Positions 8,273-17,270 are shown, counted from the first letter of the stretch. The stretch: 64,000 nucleotides of DNA from Pandoraea eparura (GCF_902459725.1 NZ_CABPSH010000008.1:124001-188000); one strand, 5' to 3'. The notes: a model not told the origin generated them from the letters alone. Translations and numbers: made by a program.

Positions 8273-9451
8273 TCAGAAAATGACGGCCATGCCCAGCATG
8301 CCGACGAACTGGCCAGACGTGCTCGACCCGGTCAGGTTCTGCGAGTCGCCGACGGCCGGCGACGCGGCGATGATGTTCCCCGCCCCGTTCTTGCCCAGCG
8401 TCTGCCCGCTCGCGTGCTGGTAGGCCTGAAGCGCATACAGCACGGTGCGCTTCGACAGCCGGTAATACTCACGCAGCGAAAACTGATGATAACGCGCGCT
8501 GTCGGTCACGCCGTTCGCGCTCGTTGCGGCGGTGTACGAATAGCCGGCGCCGACATCGAAGGCCGGCGTGAGCTTGTACACGCCCAGCACGCCCACCGTA
8601 TTGAAGATCGCCGAGTCGGCGAAGACCGAACGGCTGCCCGGCAGATATGTCACGTGCGAGACGTTCGCGCCAAGAACGAAGTTGCCGAACGAGTAGTTGC
8701 CCGCCGCCGCCCACTGCTCCAATGCCCGCGCGCTGACATATCCCTGGTTCAACACGGACGTGCCGAACGACCCCGTCGACGCACTGTCGAACCCGGTCGT
8801 CGTGGCCGCATTGTTCAGGCGCAAATACCCCGCACCGAGAGACACCGGCCCATTGTCGTAACGCAAGGCCGCGCTGATCGTGCTGCCCTTGCCCGTGCTG
8901 CCCGCCTGGCCGCCGAACGCATACATCACGCTGGCTTGCAGGCCCGCATACGTTGGCGTCGTGTAGACAATCGAGTTGTTGATGCGGATCGTCGTGTCGA
9001 GGCCGTCGATGTCGCCCGGATGCGCGCCGGTGGCGCCCGTCAGCAGGCTGCTGCCGGTGAGCGGTCCGACGAACTGGTAGTACGGGGTGTATTGACGACC
9101 GATCGTCGCCGTGCCGAACTTGTTGTCCTGCAGGCCGACGAATGCCTGGCGATTGAACAACTGACCGGCGCTCGCGGCTGCACCTGTATTCAGGTCGAAG
9201 CCGGCCTGCACGTCGAAAATCGCCGCAGTGCCGCCCCCCAGATCCTCGCGTCCGCGCAGGCCCCACTTCGACGCATAAAGATTGCCCTGCCGCAGATAGA
9301 CGTTCGACGCGCCGTTCTGGTTGTTTACGTAGGTGATCGCGCTGTCGACCATCCCGTAAAGCGTGACGTTCGATTGCGCGGCGGCCGCGCCGGCAATCGT
9401 CATCCCGGCCGCGAGTGCGACCGCGCGCCTGCACAGACGTGCATTCCTCAT
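8273..9451 (-). CDS. outer-membrane porin (OmpC-like, Burkholderiales type)
   Basis: 392-residue general porin. A signal peptide with twin-Arg-like basic start and a long Ala-rich core ends near residue 25 (A-A-A-A then Q-S-N-V-T-L-Y-G). The mature part starts with the classic porin strand V-T-L-Y-G-M-V-D-S-A-I-T-Y and contains S-K-W-G-L-R-G-R-E-D-L-G-G-G, both hallmarks of the Gram-negative porin family. The C-terminus ends in hydrophobic residues and Phe, the BamA recognition signal. It lies 74 nt downstream of quiC on the same strand and may be cotranscribed, suggesting uptake of quinate, shikimate or other aromatic acids. That role is inference; such porins are usually non-specific. Confidence 0.92.
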   Translation of the reverse strand: MRNARLCRRAVALAAGMTIAGAAAAQSNVTLYGMVDSAITYVNNQNGASNVYLRQGNLYASKWGLRGREDLGGGTAAIFDVQAGFDLNTGAAASAGQLFNRQAFVGLQDNKFGTATIGRQYTPYYQFVGPLTGSSLLTGATGAHPGDIDGLDTTIRINNSIVYTTPTYAGLQASVMYAFGGQAGSTGKGSTISAALRYDNGPVSLGAGYLRLNNAATTTGFDSASTGSFGTSVLNQGYVSARALEQWAAAGNYSFGNFVLGANVSHVTYLPGSRSVFADSAIFNTVGVLGVYKLTPAFDVGAGYSYTAATSANGVTDSARYHQFSLREYYRLSKRTVLYALQAYQHASGQTLGKNGAGNIIAASPAVGDSQNLTGSSTSGQFVGMLGMAVIF

Positions 9452-9525
9452 GTGTGTCTCCTTCTTGGTGATTGACGTGGGTGGTGCTTGTTTTTCTGAA
9501 ACTCGGTGATTGCGCGACGCCGCGC

Positions 9526-11415
9526 TCAGCTACGCAGTGCCGACTGCGCGGCCAGGCGCACGGACGCATTGGGCGCGCCGTAGCCGTCATAGCCGCCGCG
9601 CCGCTCGACCAATTCGAAGAAGAACCGGTGATCGACCTGCGCCGTATAGGCGTGCAGGAACTCGCCGCCGCTCGCATCGCGGTCGTACAGAATGTTGTGC
9701 TTGCGCAGGGTGTCGACGAACGCCTCGTTCAGGCCGAAGCGCGCGGCAATGTCGTTGTAATAGCTTTGCGGAATTCGCAGGATCGGCACGCCGTCGCCCT
9801 CCAGTCGACGAACTGCCAGGGTGATGTCGTCGGTACGGAACGCCACGTGGTTCAGCCCGGATCCCTTGTAGGCCGAAATCGTCTCCGAGTGGATCGTGCG
9901 CGGATCGACCGACGCGTTGAGCACGATGCGCACCGATCCGTCATGGCTGCGGATCGCCTGGCTCTGAATCTGCCCGTAAGGATCGTGCAAGACGACGCTG
10001 TGCTCCGCCTGGAATCCGAACACCGACCGGAAGAACAGCGCCCAACGTTCGAGCGAGCCGCCCGGCACCGACAGTGCCACGTGATCGACCGCGGTGATCG
10101 GCCCAGTCTGGGTCGGCCCGTCGATGTCCGTGAGGTGGAAGTCGGACTCGAACAGTGTCGGCGCGTTGGGCAACTCGTCGACGAGATAGAACAGACTCTG
10201 GTCCGGCGCGAGCACGGCGGGCACATTGCGCTCGTTCGGCCCTACGCGTCCTTCGAAGCGCGCGTAACCGACTTGCGACGCACGCGTCACGGTGTCGTTG
10301 GCGGACGGCACGCGAAAGGCCGATGCGCACAGCGATACGCCGTGGTGCATGAAGAACGCACTGGCGAACGAATCGGGCTCGGCGTTGAGGATGATGGAGG
10401 CGCGGCCATGCTGAAACAGCGTGACGTCCTTGGAACGATGACGGCCCATGCGCAGAAAGCCGAGCTTTTCGAGCCACGTCGTGAGCGTGACGCGTGCGTT
10501 TGCATCCACCGCGAATTCCAGGAACTGAAGGTCGATGGCCGCTGGTGCCGGGGGCAGGCTCGTGAGCGTGTCGAGTCCGCGCGCCGCCTTGTCGTCGACC
10601 AGCACATCGCGCACCTGGGATTCGAGAGAGCGCAGCGAGCGAATGCCATCCTTGGCGGTCGAGTCGGCCGGGGCGGCCCGGAAGCCGTCATTGAAAATCT
10701 CCAGCGACAACGGACCGCGATAGCCTGCGGCCAGCGCGGTGGCGACGAAGCGCGTCACGTCGAGATCGCCCTGGCCGGGGAAGCAGCGGTAATGGCGGCT
10801 CCATTCGAGGACGTCCATCTTGCGCAGCGGCGCATCGGCGACCTGCAGGAAGGCCAGCTTCTCGCCGGGGATCGACGCCAGCTCGGTGAGATCGTCGCCG
10901 ATGGACAGGGTATGGAAGCTGTCGAGTCCGAGCCCGAGGTGCGGGCTGTTCACCGCCTTCACGTACTGCCACGCGTGGCGATACGAGTTGACATGCGCGC
11001 CCCAGGCGAGCGCCTCGTAGGCAATGACGACGCCGGCCTGACGGGCGAGTTCCGCGAGCGCGCCCAGCTGATCGATCGCCAGGCGATCGTCCCGAATCAC
11101 GTTGGACGACACATTGCTGCACACCAGCATCGTGTCGACCCCGAGCGCGTGCATCACGTCGAACTTGCGCCGCGCCCGTTCGAGGTTCTGATCCAACTGG
11201 GCCGGTGAGACGCCTTCGAAGTCGCGAAACGGCTGATACAGATAGATCGCCAGCCCGAGATCGGTGGCCATCGAGCGCACCGTCTTGGGCGCACCGTCGA
11301 AGTACAGCAGATCGTTCTCGAACAGCTCGAAGCCGTCGAAGCCGGCGGAGGCAATGGCCGTCAGCTTGCTCGGAAGCATGCCCGACAGCGATACGGTGGC
11401 AATGGACGTCTTCAT
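9526..11415 (-). CDS. quiC: 3-dehydroshikimate dehydratase, fused sugar-isomerase-like and HPPD-like domains
   Basis: 629-residue two-domain protein. The N-terminal half (about 1-270) is a xylose-isomerase/AP-endonuclease-2-type TIM barrel with metal ligands visible in A-Y-E-A-L-A-W-G, G-L-D-S-F-H and S-L-E-I-F-N-D. The C-terminal half (about 285-620) is a vicinal-oxygen-chelate region like 4-hydroxyphenylpyruvate dioxygenase, with D-H-V-A-L-S-V, L-N-H-V-A-F-R-T-D-D-I and a late F-F-F-E-L-V-E-R-R-G. This fusion is the known QuiC/QsuB form of 3-dehydroshikimate dehydratase, which makes protocatechuate. The barrel is catalytic; the VOC half has modulatory roles in studied members. It is divergent from aroQ and the quinate/shikimate dehydrogenase and so forms the last step of that pathway. 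Confidence 0.92.
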   Translation of the reverse strand: MKTSIATVSLSGMLPSKLTAIASAGFDGFELFENDLLYFDGAPKTVRSMATDLGLAIYLYQPFRDFEGVSPAQLDQNLERARRKFDVMHALGVDTMLVCSNVSSNVIRDDRLAIDQLGALAELARQAGVVIAYEALAWGAHVNSYRHAWQYVKAVNSPHLGLGLDSFHTLSIGDDLTELASIPGEKLAFLQVADAPLRKMDVLEWSRHYRCFPGQGDLDVTRFVATALAAGYRGPLSLEIFNDGFRAAPADSTAKDGIRSLRSLESQVRDVLVDDKAARGLDTLTSLPPAPAAIDLQFLEFAVDANARVTLTTWLEKLGFLRMGRHRSKDVTLFQHGRASIILNAEPDSFASAFFMHHGVSLCASAFRVPSANDTVTRASQVGYARFEGRVGPNERNVPAVLAPDQSLFYLVDELPNAPTLFESDFHLTDIDGPTQTGPITAVDHVALSVPGGSLERWALFFRSVFGFQAEHSVVLHDPYGQIQSQAIRSHDGSVRIVLNASVDPRTIHSETISAYKGSGLNHVAFRTDDITLAVRRLEGDGVPILRIPQSYYNDIAARFGLNEAFVDTLRKHNILYDRDASGGEFLHAYTAQVDHRFFFELVERRGGYDGYGAPNASVRLAAQSALRS

Positions 11416-11736
11416 GCGAGGTGCGGTCCGATCGCCCCATGACGGGGCTGAAAGCTACGCGATTCGACGATCAATGAATGGTTATACAAACCAGTTAGAT
11501 CACGCATAACTAAAAGTAATTCAAGTAGAACAACGGTTGTTGCGCAAATTATAGTAACTAACTAGATGGTTAAAATTATAGTTAACCCCAAATGACGCCC
11601 GACGTTTTTGTTCTCAGAATCGGTGGCCTGATGAGCGTGAATCGGTACTGTGTCGCCCGAATGGCGACCCGTTCCGAGTCTCCCCTGCGTACCGGAGGGT
11701 GTCGCGCCAGCAGGTAACGTGAAGAGGAGTGAAGGG
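11416..11736. promoter_or_regulatory. AT-rich divergent promoter region of the quinate/shikimate locus
   Basis: 321 nt between quiC (minus) and aroQ (plus). The part from about 11470 to 11590 is strikingly AT-rich against the GC-rich background, as expected for two back-to-back promoters. Symmetric elements include ACAAC-G-GTTGT at 11530-11540 and TAAC-N6-GTTA at 11559-11572. These are candidate operators for the locus regulator, probably the TetR protein at 14628-15308. I could not fix single -35/-10 pairs. Confidence 0.5.
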
Positions 11737-12198
11737 ATGTCGAATCGAACGAGGCCGTCGGTGTGGGTGCTGAACGGGCCGAATCTGAATTTGTTGGGAA
11801 CGCGAGAGCCGACCATCTACGGCGCGGAGACGCTTGCCGATATCGAGGCGAAATGCCGTCGTGTGGGCGACGCACTGGGCGTGGACATTCGTTTCCATCA
11901 ATCGAACGCCGAGCACCAGATCATCGACTGGATTCATCAGACGCGTGCCGAAGCGCACGGCATTGTGATCAACCCCGCGGCCTATACGCATACGTCAGTC
12001 GCCATTGGCGACGCGTTGCGCGCATGCGATTTGCCGGTCGTGGAGGTGCATCTCTCGAACGTGCACCAGCGCGAGGCGTTTCGCCATCATTCCTATGTGT
12101 CCGCCGTGGCGCGCTGCGTGATTTGCGGCGCGGGCTCCGACGGTTACGAGTATGGCCTGCGCTACCTGGCCAAGCTGCTGGGCGACGCGACGGAGTGA
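11737..12198 (+). CDS. aroQ: type II 3-dehydroquinate dehydratase
   Basis: 153-residue type II dehydroquinase, which interconverts 3-dehydroquinate and 3-dehydroshikimate. Family motifs are complete: [13 protein letters not shown]-x-I-Y-G near the N-terminus (with the catalytic Tyr and Arg loop), the Q-S-N-x-E segment, [11 protein letters not shown], and E-V-H-L-S-N-V with the catalytic His side. ATG 11737 follows GAGGAGTGAAGGG. The stop is 2 nt before the dehydrogenase ATG, so they are translationally close. Its neighbours (QuiC, NAD-type dehydrogenase, MFS importer) point to a catabolic role in quinate breakdown; a separate biosynthetic aroQ is expected elsewhere in the genome. Confidence 0.95.
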   Translation: MSNRTRPSVWVLNGPNLNLLGTREPTIYGAETLADIEAKCRRVGDALGVDIRFHQSNAEHQIIDWIHQTRAEAHGIVINPAAYTHTSVAIGDALRACDLPVVEVHLSNVHQREAFRHHSYVSAVARCVICGAGSDGYEYGLRYLAKLLGDATE

Positions 12199-12200
12199 GT

Positions 12201-13076
12201 ATGAAGAACGATCTGCGTGTCGAGCCGAAGTCGTGGCTCATCGGCCTCATCGGCGACGGCATCGGTGCCTCGATGTCCCCGGCCATGCATGAGGAGGAGG
12301 CGCGCCGCATGGGCGTGTCGTATGTTTATCGCCGTATCGATATGGCGGAACTCGGGCGCGGCGCTGCGGACCTGCCGGCCACGGTGAAGGCGCTGGAGGC
12401 GGCGGGCTACGACGGCTTCAACGTCACGTACCCGTACAAGCAGGCCATCATCGCGCAGCTCGACGAGCTGTCCGAGGATGCAAAAGCCCTCGGCGCCGTG
12501 AACACCGTGGTGCTGCGCGGTGGGCGTCGGATCGGCCACAACACCGACTGGTCCGGCTTCTACCGCGCATTCCGCGACGGCATGCCGGGCGACGTGGCGA
12601 TGGCGCGCGTGGCGCTGATCGGCGCCGGGGGCGCGGGCTGCGCCGTCGGTCATGCCGCCATGAAGCTTGGTGCGCAGGAACTGCGCGTGTTCGATGTGGA
12701 TGCCGCCAAGGCCAACCACCTCGCGCAGGATCTCGCGGGTCGCTTCCCGCAGGCGCGCGTGCTGGCCGTCACCAGCATTGCGCAGGCGCTGGACGCGGCC
12801 GACGGCGTGATCCACGCGACCCCCACCGGCATGACCAAGCTGCCGGGCATGCCGATTCCGGCAGCGTTACTGCGCGCCTCGATGTGGGTGGCCGACGTCG
12901 TGTATTTCCCGCTGGAAACCGAACTGATCCGTACCGCCCGATCGCTGGGCTGCCGCACGCTCAACGGCGGCGGCATGGCCGTGTTCCAGGCGGTGGATGC
13001 CTACCAGATATTTACGCGTATGGCACCGGATCCCGATCGCATGCTCAGCCACTTCCGAAGCCTGCTGTCGAGCTGA
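12201..13076 (+). CDS. quinate/shikimate dehydrogenase (NAD-type, AroE family)
   Basis: 291-residue member of the shikimate dehydrogenase family. The substrate domain has S-M-S-P-A-M-H near residue 24-30, N-V-T-Y-P-Y-K with the catalytic Lys, and N-T-D-W-S-G-F. The nucleotide domain has G-A-G-G-A-G-C-A-V, and the strand after it ends in V-F-D-V-D. That acidic residue favours NAD+; biosynthetic AroE enzymes instead have an N-R-T-type motif for NADP. I therefore call it a catabolic quinate/shikimate dehydrogenase. It begins 2 nt after aroQ and is followed by an MFS gene after 22 nt, forming a three-gene operon. Confidence 0.9.
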   Translation: MKNDLRVEPKSWLIGLIGDGIGASMSPAMHEEEARRMGVSYVYRRIDMAELGRGAADLPATVKALEAAGYDGFNVTYPYKQAIIAQLDELSEDAKALGAVNTVVLRGGRRIGHNTDWSGFYRAFRDGMPGDVAMARVALIGAGGAGCAVGHAAMKLGAQELRVFDVDAAKANHLAQDLAGRFPQARVLAVTSIAQALDAADGVIHATPTGMTKLPGMPIPAALLRASMWVADVVYFPLETELIRTARSLGCRTLNGGGMAVFQAVDAYQIFTRMAPDPDRMLSHFRSLLSS

Positions 13077-13098
13077 TACCCTTTCCCAAGGAGGAGAC

Positions 13099-14451
13099 AT
13101 GTCTTACCCATCACAAGGCGCCGGATCTCACGGCGTAGAAGCACGAGCAAAGGGCGTCACGAACGTGGCGGCCGGTACGAAGCGAACCAACGCGCGCTAC
13201 AAGATTCTCGCGCTGCTGGCGATCGGCACCATGATCAATTACCTCGATCGCACGGTGCTGGGCGTTGCCGCACCGCAGTTGACCAAGGAGCTGGGGCTGT
13301 CCGCCGCCGTCATGGGCATCGTGTTCTCGATGTTCTCGTGGAGTTATGTGCTCGCGCAGGTACCGGGCGGCATGTTCCTCGACCGCTTCGGCAGCAAGCT
13401 CACGTACTACCTGGCGATGACGCTCTGGTCGATCTGCACGCTCGCGCACGGTCTCGTCACCGGGTTGTCGGGGCTGATTGCCTGCCGGCTCGGGCTGGGG
13501 CTGGTCGAAGCGCCTTGCTTCCCGGTCAACAGCCGCGTCGTTGCCACGTGGTTTCCGCAGACCGAGCGCGCGATGGCGACCGGCACCTATACCGTTGGCG
13601 AATACATCGGCCTGGCGTTCTTCTCGCCGGTGCTCTTCGCGATCACAGGGGCCTTCGGCTGGCGCGTGCTGTTCATCACCGTCGGTGTGGCGGGGGTGTT
13701 GTTCGGGCTGGTGTGGTGGCGTTTCTACCGTGAACCGCAGGATCACCCGGGGGCCAACGCCGCCGAGCTGGCCTACATTCGCGGTGATGAAGCGGCCACC
13801 CCGGCGGCGGCCGTCGAGCGCCAGCCGTTCAGTTGGAAGACGGTCGGTCAGTTGATCCGTCGCCGCCAGTTGCTCGGCATCTGCATCGGCCAGTTCGCGG
13901 GCAACTCGACGCTGGTGTTCTTCCTCACCTGGTTCCCGACGTACCTCGCAACCGAGCGTCACATGGGCTGGCTCAAGATCGGCTTCTTCGCGATCCTGCC
14001 GTTTATCGCGGCATCGATCGGGGTGATGTTCGGCGGGTCGCTGTCTGATTGGTTGCTGCGTCGTGGCCTCTCGGCCAACGTGGCTCGCAAGCTGCCGATC
14101 ATCGCAGGGTTGCTGGGCGCGTCGAGCATCGTGGCGGCGAACTATGTCGATAACAATGCCGTTGTCATCGCGATCCTGTCGGTGGCGTTCTTCGCGCAGG
14201 GCATGGCGGCGCTGGGCTGGACGCTGGTCTCGGACATCGCGCCGAAGCACCTGCTGGGCCTGACGGGCGGCATCTTCAACTTCGCGGCGAACCTCGCCGG
14301 TATCGTGACGCCGCTCGTAATCGGCTTCATCGTCGCCGCGACCGGCTCGTTCGTCTGGGCGCTCACGCTCATCGGCGCCATCGCGATCATCGGCGCGCTG
14401 TCCTACATCTTCGTGGTGGGGGACATCAAGCGGATCGACCTGGCAAGCTGA
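13099..14451 (+). CDS. MFS transporter, probable quinate/shikimate importer
   Basis: 450-residue major facilitator of the anion:cation symporter type with 12 predicted helices. The signature D-R-T-V-L-G-V-A-A-P-Q-L follows helix 1 (about residues 45-60), the loop 2-3 motif G-G-M-F-L-D-R-F-G-S-K is present, and the R-x-G-L-G segment starts helix 4. ATG 13099 sits behind a strong GGAGGAG. It is the third gene of the aroQ operon, so uptake of quinate, shikimate or dehydroshikimate is the natural inference. A strong hairpin follows 23 nt after the stop. Confidence 0.9.
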   Translation: MSYPSQGAGSHGVEARAKGVTNVAAGTKRTNARYKILALLAIGTMINYLDRTVLGVAAPQLTKELGLSAAVMGIVFSMFSWSYVLAQVPGGMFLDRFGSKLTYYLAMTLWSICTLAHGLVTGLSGLIACRLGLGLVEAPCFPVNSRVVATWFPQTERAMATGTYTVGEYIGLAFFSPVLFAITGAFGWRVLFITVGVAGVLFGLVWWRFYREPQDHPGANAAELAYIRGDEAATPAAAVERQPFSWKTVGQLIRRRQLLGICIGQFAGNSTLVFFLTWFPTYLATERHMGWLKIGFFAILPFIAASIGVMFGGSLSDWLLRRGLSANVARKLPIIAGLLGASSIVAANYVDNNAVVIAILSVAFFAQGMAALGWTLVSDIAPKHLLGLTGGIFNFAANLAGIVTPLVIGFIVAATGSFVWALTLIGAIAIIGALSYIFVVGDIKRIDLAS

Positions 14452-14473
14452 TCGACGTCGCACGTCAATGGAA

Positions 14474-14507
14474 ACGCCCCGGCACGCCGTCAAGGCGTCC
14501 GGGGCGT
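14474..14507 (+). terminator. strong hairpin after the aroQ operon
   Basis: ACGCCCCGG (14474-14482) pairs with CCGGGGCGT (14499-14507), and an inner ACGCC/GGCGT extends the stem to 14 bp around a single bulged C. No T-run follows, so it may act with Rho or as a 3'-end stabiliser. It lies between convergent genes. Confidence 0.55.
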
Positions 14508-14627
14508 GTCGCATGCGCTCGACAACGGATCGAATCGAGCGATTGTGCGATTAACGATGTGTGATTGGCGCGATGGGGGCGAATGATGCAAGTGGTGCGA
14601 GCCGCAGTGCGCGCGCGATAGCGACGC

Positions 14628-15308
14628 TCAGGCGGCCACGTAACGCTTCACGACGTCGACGAGCGTGTCGCGATGCTGCGTGCGCAGGCGCGCGTGAGAC
14701 GGATCGCGCCCGAAGGCCGCCGCCCAGGTGTAGCGGTTCGAAATGCGATGGAAGCAGAACGAGCTGATGATGAGGTGCAGGTCGACCGCGTCGATGCCCG
14801 CGCGAAACTCGCCGGACGCCGTGCCGCGTGCGAGCAACGACTCCAGCGTGTTGATGATGGTGGCGTTGCGGTTCTTGAACGTCTTGAGTTGCTCGACGTA
14901 CTTCGCCTGATGAATGTTTTCGATGGCCACGAGGCGTACGAAGTCGCGATGCTTGTCGTGATAATCGAACGCGAACTCGACCAGCGTGCGCATGCCCTCG
15001 GCGGGATCCATGGCGTCGACATTCAGCGCCTGCTCGAGTACGCGGATGTCGCTATACACCTTCTCGAGCACGGCTTCATACAGCTTCTCCTTGCTCTCGA
15101 AGTAGTAATAGATCATGCGCTTGGTCGTGTGCGTGCGCTCGGCGATCGCATCGACTCGCGCGCCCGACAGACCCATCGTGGAAAACTCGTGCGTCGCGAT
15201 ATCCAGAATGTTCTGCTTGGTCTGTTCGGCGTCGTACTTGCGCCGGCCGTCGGCGGCGGGCGCCGCCGCGACAGACCCCGGACTCTCAGATTTCACCGCG
15301 CGCTTCAT
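14628..15308 (-). CDS. TetR family transcriptional regulator
   Basis: 226-residue TetR-type repressor. The N-terminal domain (about 25-75) contains I-L-D-I-A-T-H-E-F-S-T-M-G-L-S-G-A-R-V-D-A-I-A followed by T-K-R-M-I-Y-Y-Y-F-E-S-K-E-K-L-Y, the standard TetR helix-turn-helix. The C-terminal part is an all-helical ligand domain of the kind seen in regulators of aromatic-acid genes. It is convergent with the quinate/shikimate operon and next to the aldehyde dehydrogenase gene. The most economical idea is control of the quinate locus, but a role for the neighbouring aldehyde gene cannot be excluded. Confidence 0.88.
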   Translation of the reverse strand: MKRAVKSESPGSVAAAPAADGRRKYDAEQTKQNILDIATHEFSTMGLSGARVDAIAERTHTTKRMIYYYFESKEKLYEAVLEKVYSDIRVLEQALNVDAMDPAEGMRTLVEFAFDYHDKHRDFVRLVAIENIHQAKYVEQLKTFKNRNATIINTLESLLARGTASGEFRAGIDAVDLHLIISSFCFHRISNRYTWAAAFGRDPSHARLRTQHRDTLVDVVKRYVAA

Positions 15309-15454
15309 AGCTATTGGCTGGCAACGAAAATGAGAATGTTAGCACGCAACAATCTCGGCCAACGCCCCGTGTTGCCAGCGCCGTCGATGCCCGCAATCCC
15401 TTGAGCGCCCGGCGCCGCGGCGCTCGGGTCCCGGCCTGTTCCGCCGGTTCGTCA

Positions 15455-15480
15455 CATGGCGCGCGGGGCAGCGCGCCATG
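15455..15480. repeat. perfect 10-bp inverted repeat upstream of the TetR gene
   Basis: CATGGCGCGC (15455-15464) and GCGCGCCATG (15471-15480) around a 6-nt loop, in the 267-nt gap between the TetR gene and the aldehyde dehydrogenase stop. It lies about 150 bp upstream of the TetR start. It could be an operator or a hairpin; no T-tract follows. Confidence 0.4.
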
Positions 15481-15540
15481 CGTCGCACATCGCGCTCGCC
15501 GCCGTGACCCGATGCGTCTCGACCGGCAGTCACGTCGGCG

Positions 15541-15567
15541 GCGAATCGCGTGATCCGCGCGATTCGC
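15541..15567 (-). terminator. hairpin just after the aldehyde dehydrogenase gene
   Basis: GCGAATCGCG (15541-15550) pairs with CGCGATTCGC (15558-15567), a perfect 10-bp stem with a 7-nt loop, 8 nt beyond the stop codon. No T-tract on the minus strand, so termination efficiency is uncertain. Confidence 0.5.
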
Positions 15568-15575
15568 GGGATGGC

Positions 15576-17096
15576 TCAGAAGAAGCCGAGCGGATTGACG
15601 TCGTAGCTCACCAGCAGATTCTTCGTTTGCTGATAGTGATCGAGCATCATCTTGTGCGTCTCGCGGCCGATGCCGGACTTCTTGTACCCGCCGAAGGCGG
15701 CGTGCGCCGGATAGAGGTGGTAGCAGTTGGTCCACACGCGTCCGGCCTGAATGCCGCGGCCCATGCGATACGCGCGATTGATGTCGCGTGTCCAGACCCC
15801 GGCGCCCAACCCGAACTCGGTGTCGTTCGCGATCGCCAATGCCTGCGCTTCGTCCCGGAACGTGGTCACGCCAACGACCGGGCCGAAGATCTCTTCCTGG
15901 AACACACGCATGCGGTTGTCGCCCTTGAGCAGCGTCGGCTGGATGTAGAAGCCCGACGCCAGCGGACCGCCCAGCACTTCGATGCCCCCGCCCGTCAACA
16001 CCTGTGCGCCTTCCTTGCGGGCGAGATCGAGATACGTGAGGATCTTGTCGTACTGCTGCTGCGACGCCTGTGCGCCGACGGCCGTGTCGGTGTCGAGCGG
16101 GTCGCCGCGCTTGATGCGTGCGACGCGCGCCATCACCACTTCCATGAAGGGCTCGTAGATCGATTCCTGCACGAGCGCGCGCGACGGACACGTGCAGACC
16201 TCGCCCTGATTCAGGAAGCCCAGCACCAGACCTTCGGCCGCCTTCTCGATGAACGCCGGCTCGCCGTGCATGATGTCGTCGAAGAAGATGTTCGGGGACT
16301 TGCCACCCAACTCGACCGTGCTCGGAATCAGGTTGGCTGCCGCCATCGACAGAATGTGGCCGCCGACCGGCGTCGACCCGGTGAAGGCGATTTTCGCGAT
16401 GCGACGGCTCGTCGCCAGCGCTTCGCCCGCTTCCTTGCCGAACCCCTGCACGATGTTGAGCACGCCGGGCGGCAGCAGATCGCCGACCAGCTCGGCGAAC
16501 AGCGTGATCGAGAGCGGCGTCTGCTCGGCGGGCTTGAGCACCACGCAATTCCCCGCCGCGAGGGCCGGGGCGAGCTTCCAGGCCGCCATCAACAGCGGGA
16601 AATTCCACGGAATGATCTGACCGACGACGCCCAGCGGCTCATGGAAGTGATACGCAGCCGTATGCTCGTCGATCTCGGCCGCCGTGCCCTCCTGCGCGCG
16701 AATGCAACCGGCGAAGTAGCGGAAGTGATCGATGGCCAGCGGCAGATCCGCCGCGAGCGTCTCGCGCACCGGCTTGCCGTTGTCCCAAGTCTCCGCCACG
16801 GCGAATCGTTCGAGGTGCGCTTCGAGCCGGTCGGCTATCTGCAACAGAATGCGCGAGCGCGCTTGCACCGACGTCTTGCCCCACTTGGGCGCCGCCGCGT
16901 GTGCCGCATCGAGCGCGAGCTCGATATCTGCGCTGTTGGAGCGTGGGAACTCTCCGATAACACCGCCGGTGACGGGGGACGTGTTGGTGAAGTAACGGCC
17001 TTCGACGGGCGGGACGAACTTGCCGCCGATGTAGTTCTCGTAACGCGTCTGCAAAGACAGCAGGGCACCGGGAGTGCCGGGCGGGGCGTATTGCAT
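15576..17096 (-). CDS. NAD-dependent aldehyde dehydrogenase (AcoD/ExaC type)
   Basis: 506-residue aldehyde dehydrogenase that oxidises acetaldehyde or similar aldehydes to the acid. The family blocks are present: P-W-N-F-P-L-L near residue 165, the nucleotide motif [17 protein letters not shown] with the general base Glu, and G-E-V-C-T-C-P-S-R with the catalytic Cys near residue 300. ATG 17096 follows GGAGAC. Its promoter is a good sigma54 element (17152-17167) and the divergent gene encodes an AcoR-type activator. This is the arrangement of acoD/exaC-like genes used on ethanol, 2,3-butanediol or acetoin. The natural aldehyde is not decided by sequence. Confidence 0.93.
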   Translation of the reverse strand: MQYAPPGTPGALLSLQTRYENYIGGKFVPPVEGRYFTNTSPVTGGVIGEFPRSNSADIELALDAAHAAAPKWGKTSVQARSRILLQIADRLEAHLERFAVAETWDNGKPVRETLAADLPLAIDHFRYFAGCIRAQEGTAAEIDEHTAAYHFHEPLGVVGQIIPWNFPLLMAAWKLAPALAAGNCVVLKPAEQTPLSITLFAELVGDLLPPGVLNIVQGFGKEAGEALATSRRIAKIAFTGSTPVGGHILSMAAANLIPSTVELGGKSPNIFFDDIMHGEPAFIEKAAEGLVLGFLNQGEVCTCPSRALVQESIYEPFMEVVMARVARIKRGDPLDTDTAVGAQASQQQYDKILTYLDLARKEGAQVLTGGGIEVLGGPLASGFYIQPTLLKGDNRMRVFQEEIFGPVVGVTTFRDEAQALAIANDTEFGLGAGVWTRDINRAYRMGRGIQAGRVWTNCYHLYPAHAAFGGYKKSGIGRETHKMMLDHYQQTKNLLVSYDVNPLGFF

Positions 17097-17151
17097 GGTG
17101 TGTCTCCGGATATTGTCGTGTCGGTGGCAAGGTGGCCACACGGGGGCAATA

Positions 17152-17167
17152 AGCAAGTCGCGGGCCA
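17152..17167 (-). promoter_or_regulatory. sigma54 (-24/-12) promoter of the aldehyde dehydrogenase gene
   Basis: On the minus strand it reads TGGCCCGCGACTTGCT, one base away from the TGGCAC-N5-TTGCT consensus, with GG (17166-17165) and GC (17154-17153) 10 nt apart. Predicted start of transcription is near 17141, 45 nt before ATG 17096. Confidence 0.78.
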
Positions 17168-17233
17168 CCTGGGGCCGCTCACCAATCCACGGGGCTGACC
17201 TGCGCGCGGCAAAGGGCAGGGTGTGCCGAATCC

Positions 17234-17270
17234 GAGACACGTGTGTCTCGCGCCGTGACACAGGTGTCTC
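17234..17270. promoter_or_regulatory. two phased palindromes, candidate activator sites for the AcoR-type regulator
   Basis: Site 1 is GAGACAC-GT-GTGTCTC at 17234-17249 with perfect 7-bp arms. Site 2 is GTGACAC-AG-GTGTCTC at 17255-17270 with one mismatch. Their centres are 21 bp apart, two helical turns, so dimers would bind the same DNA face. They lie 70-105 bp upstream of the -24 element and about 120 bp before the activator gene. Confidence 0.7.

Noticed and set aside
9472-11208. Plus-strand open frame of 578 codons opposite quiC
   Set aside because: Arg/Val/Glu-rich shadow frame with no recognisable motif; QuiC on the other strand is unambiguous.
13111-14514. Minus-strand open frame of 467 codons opposite the MFS gene
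   Set aside because: Composition (Arg, Asp, Gln, His) is that of an antisense frame; the MFS protein is well supported.
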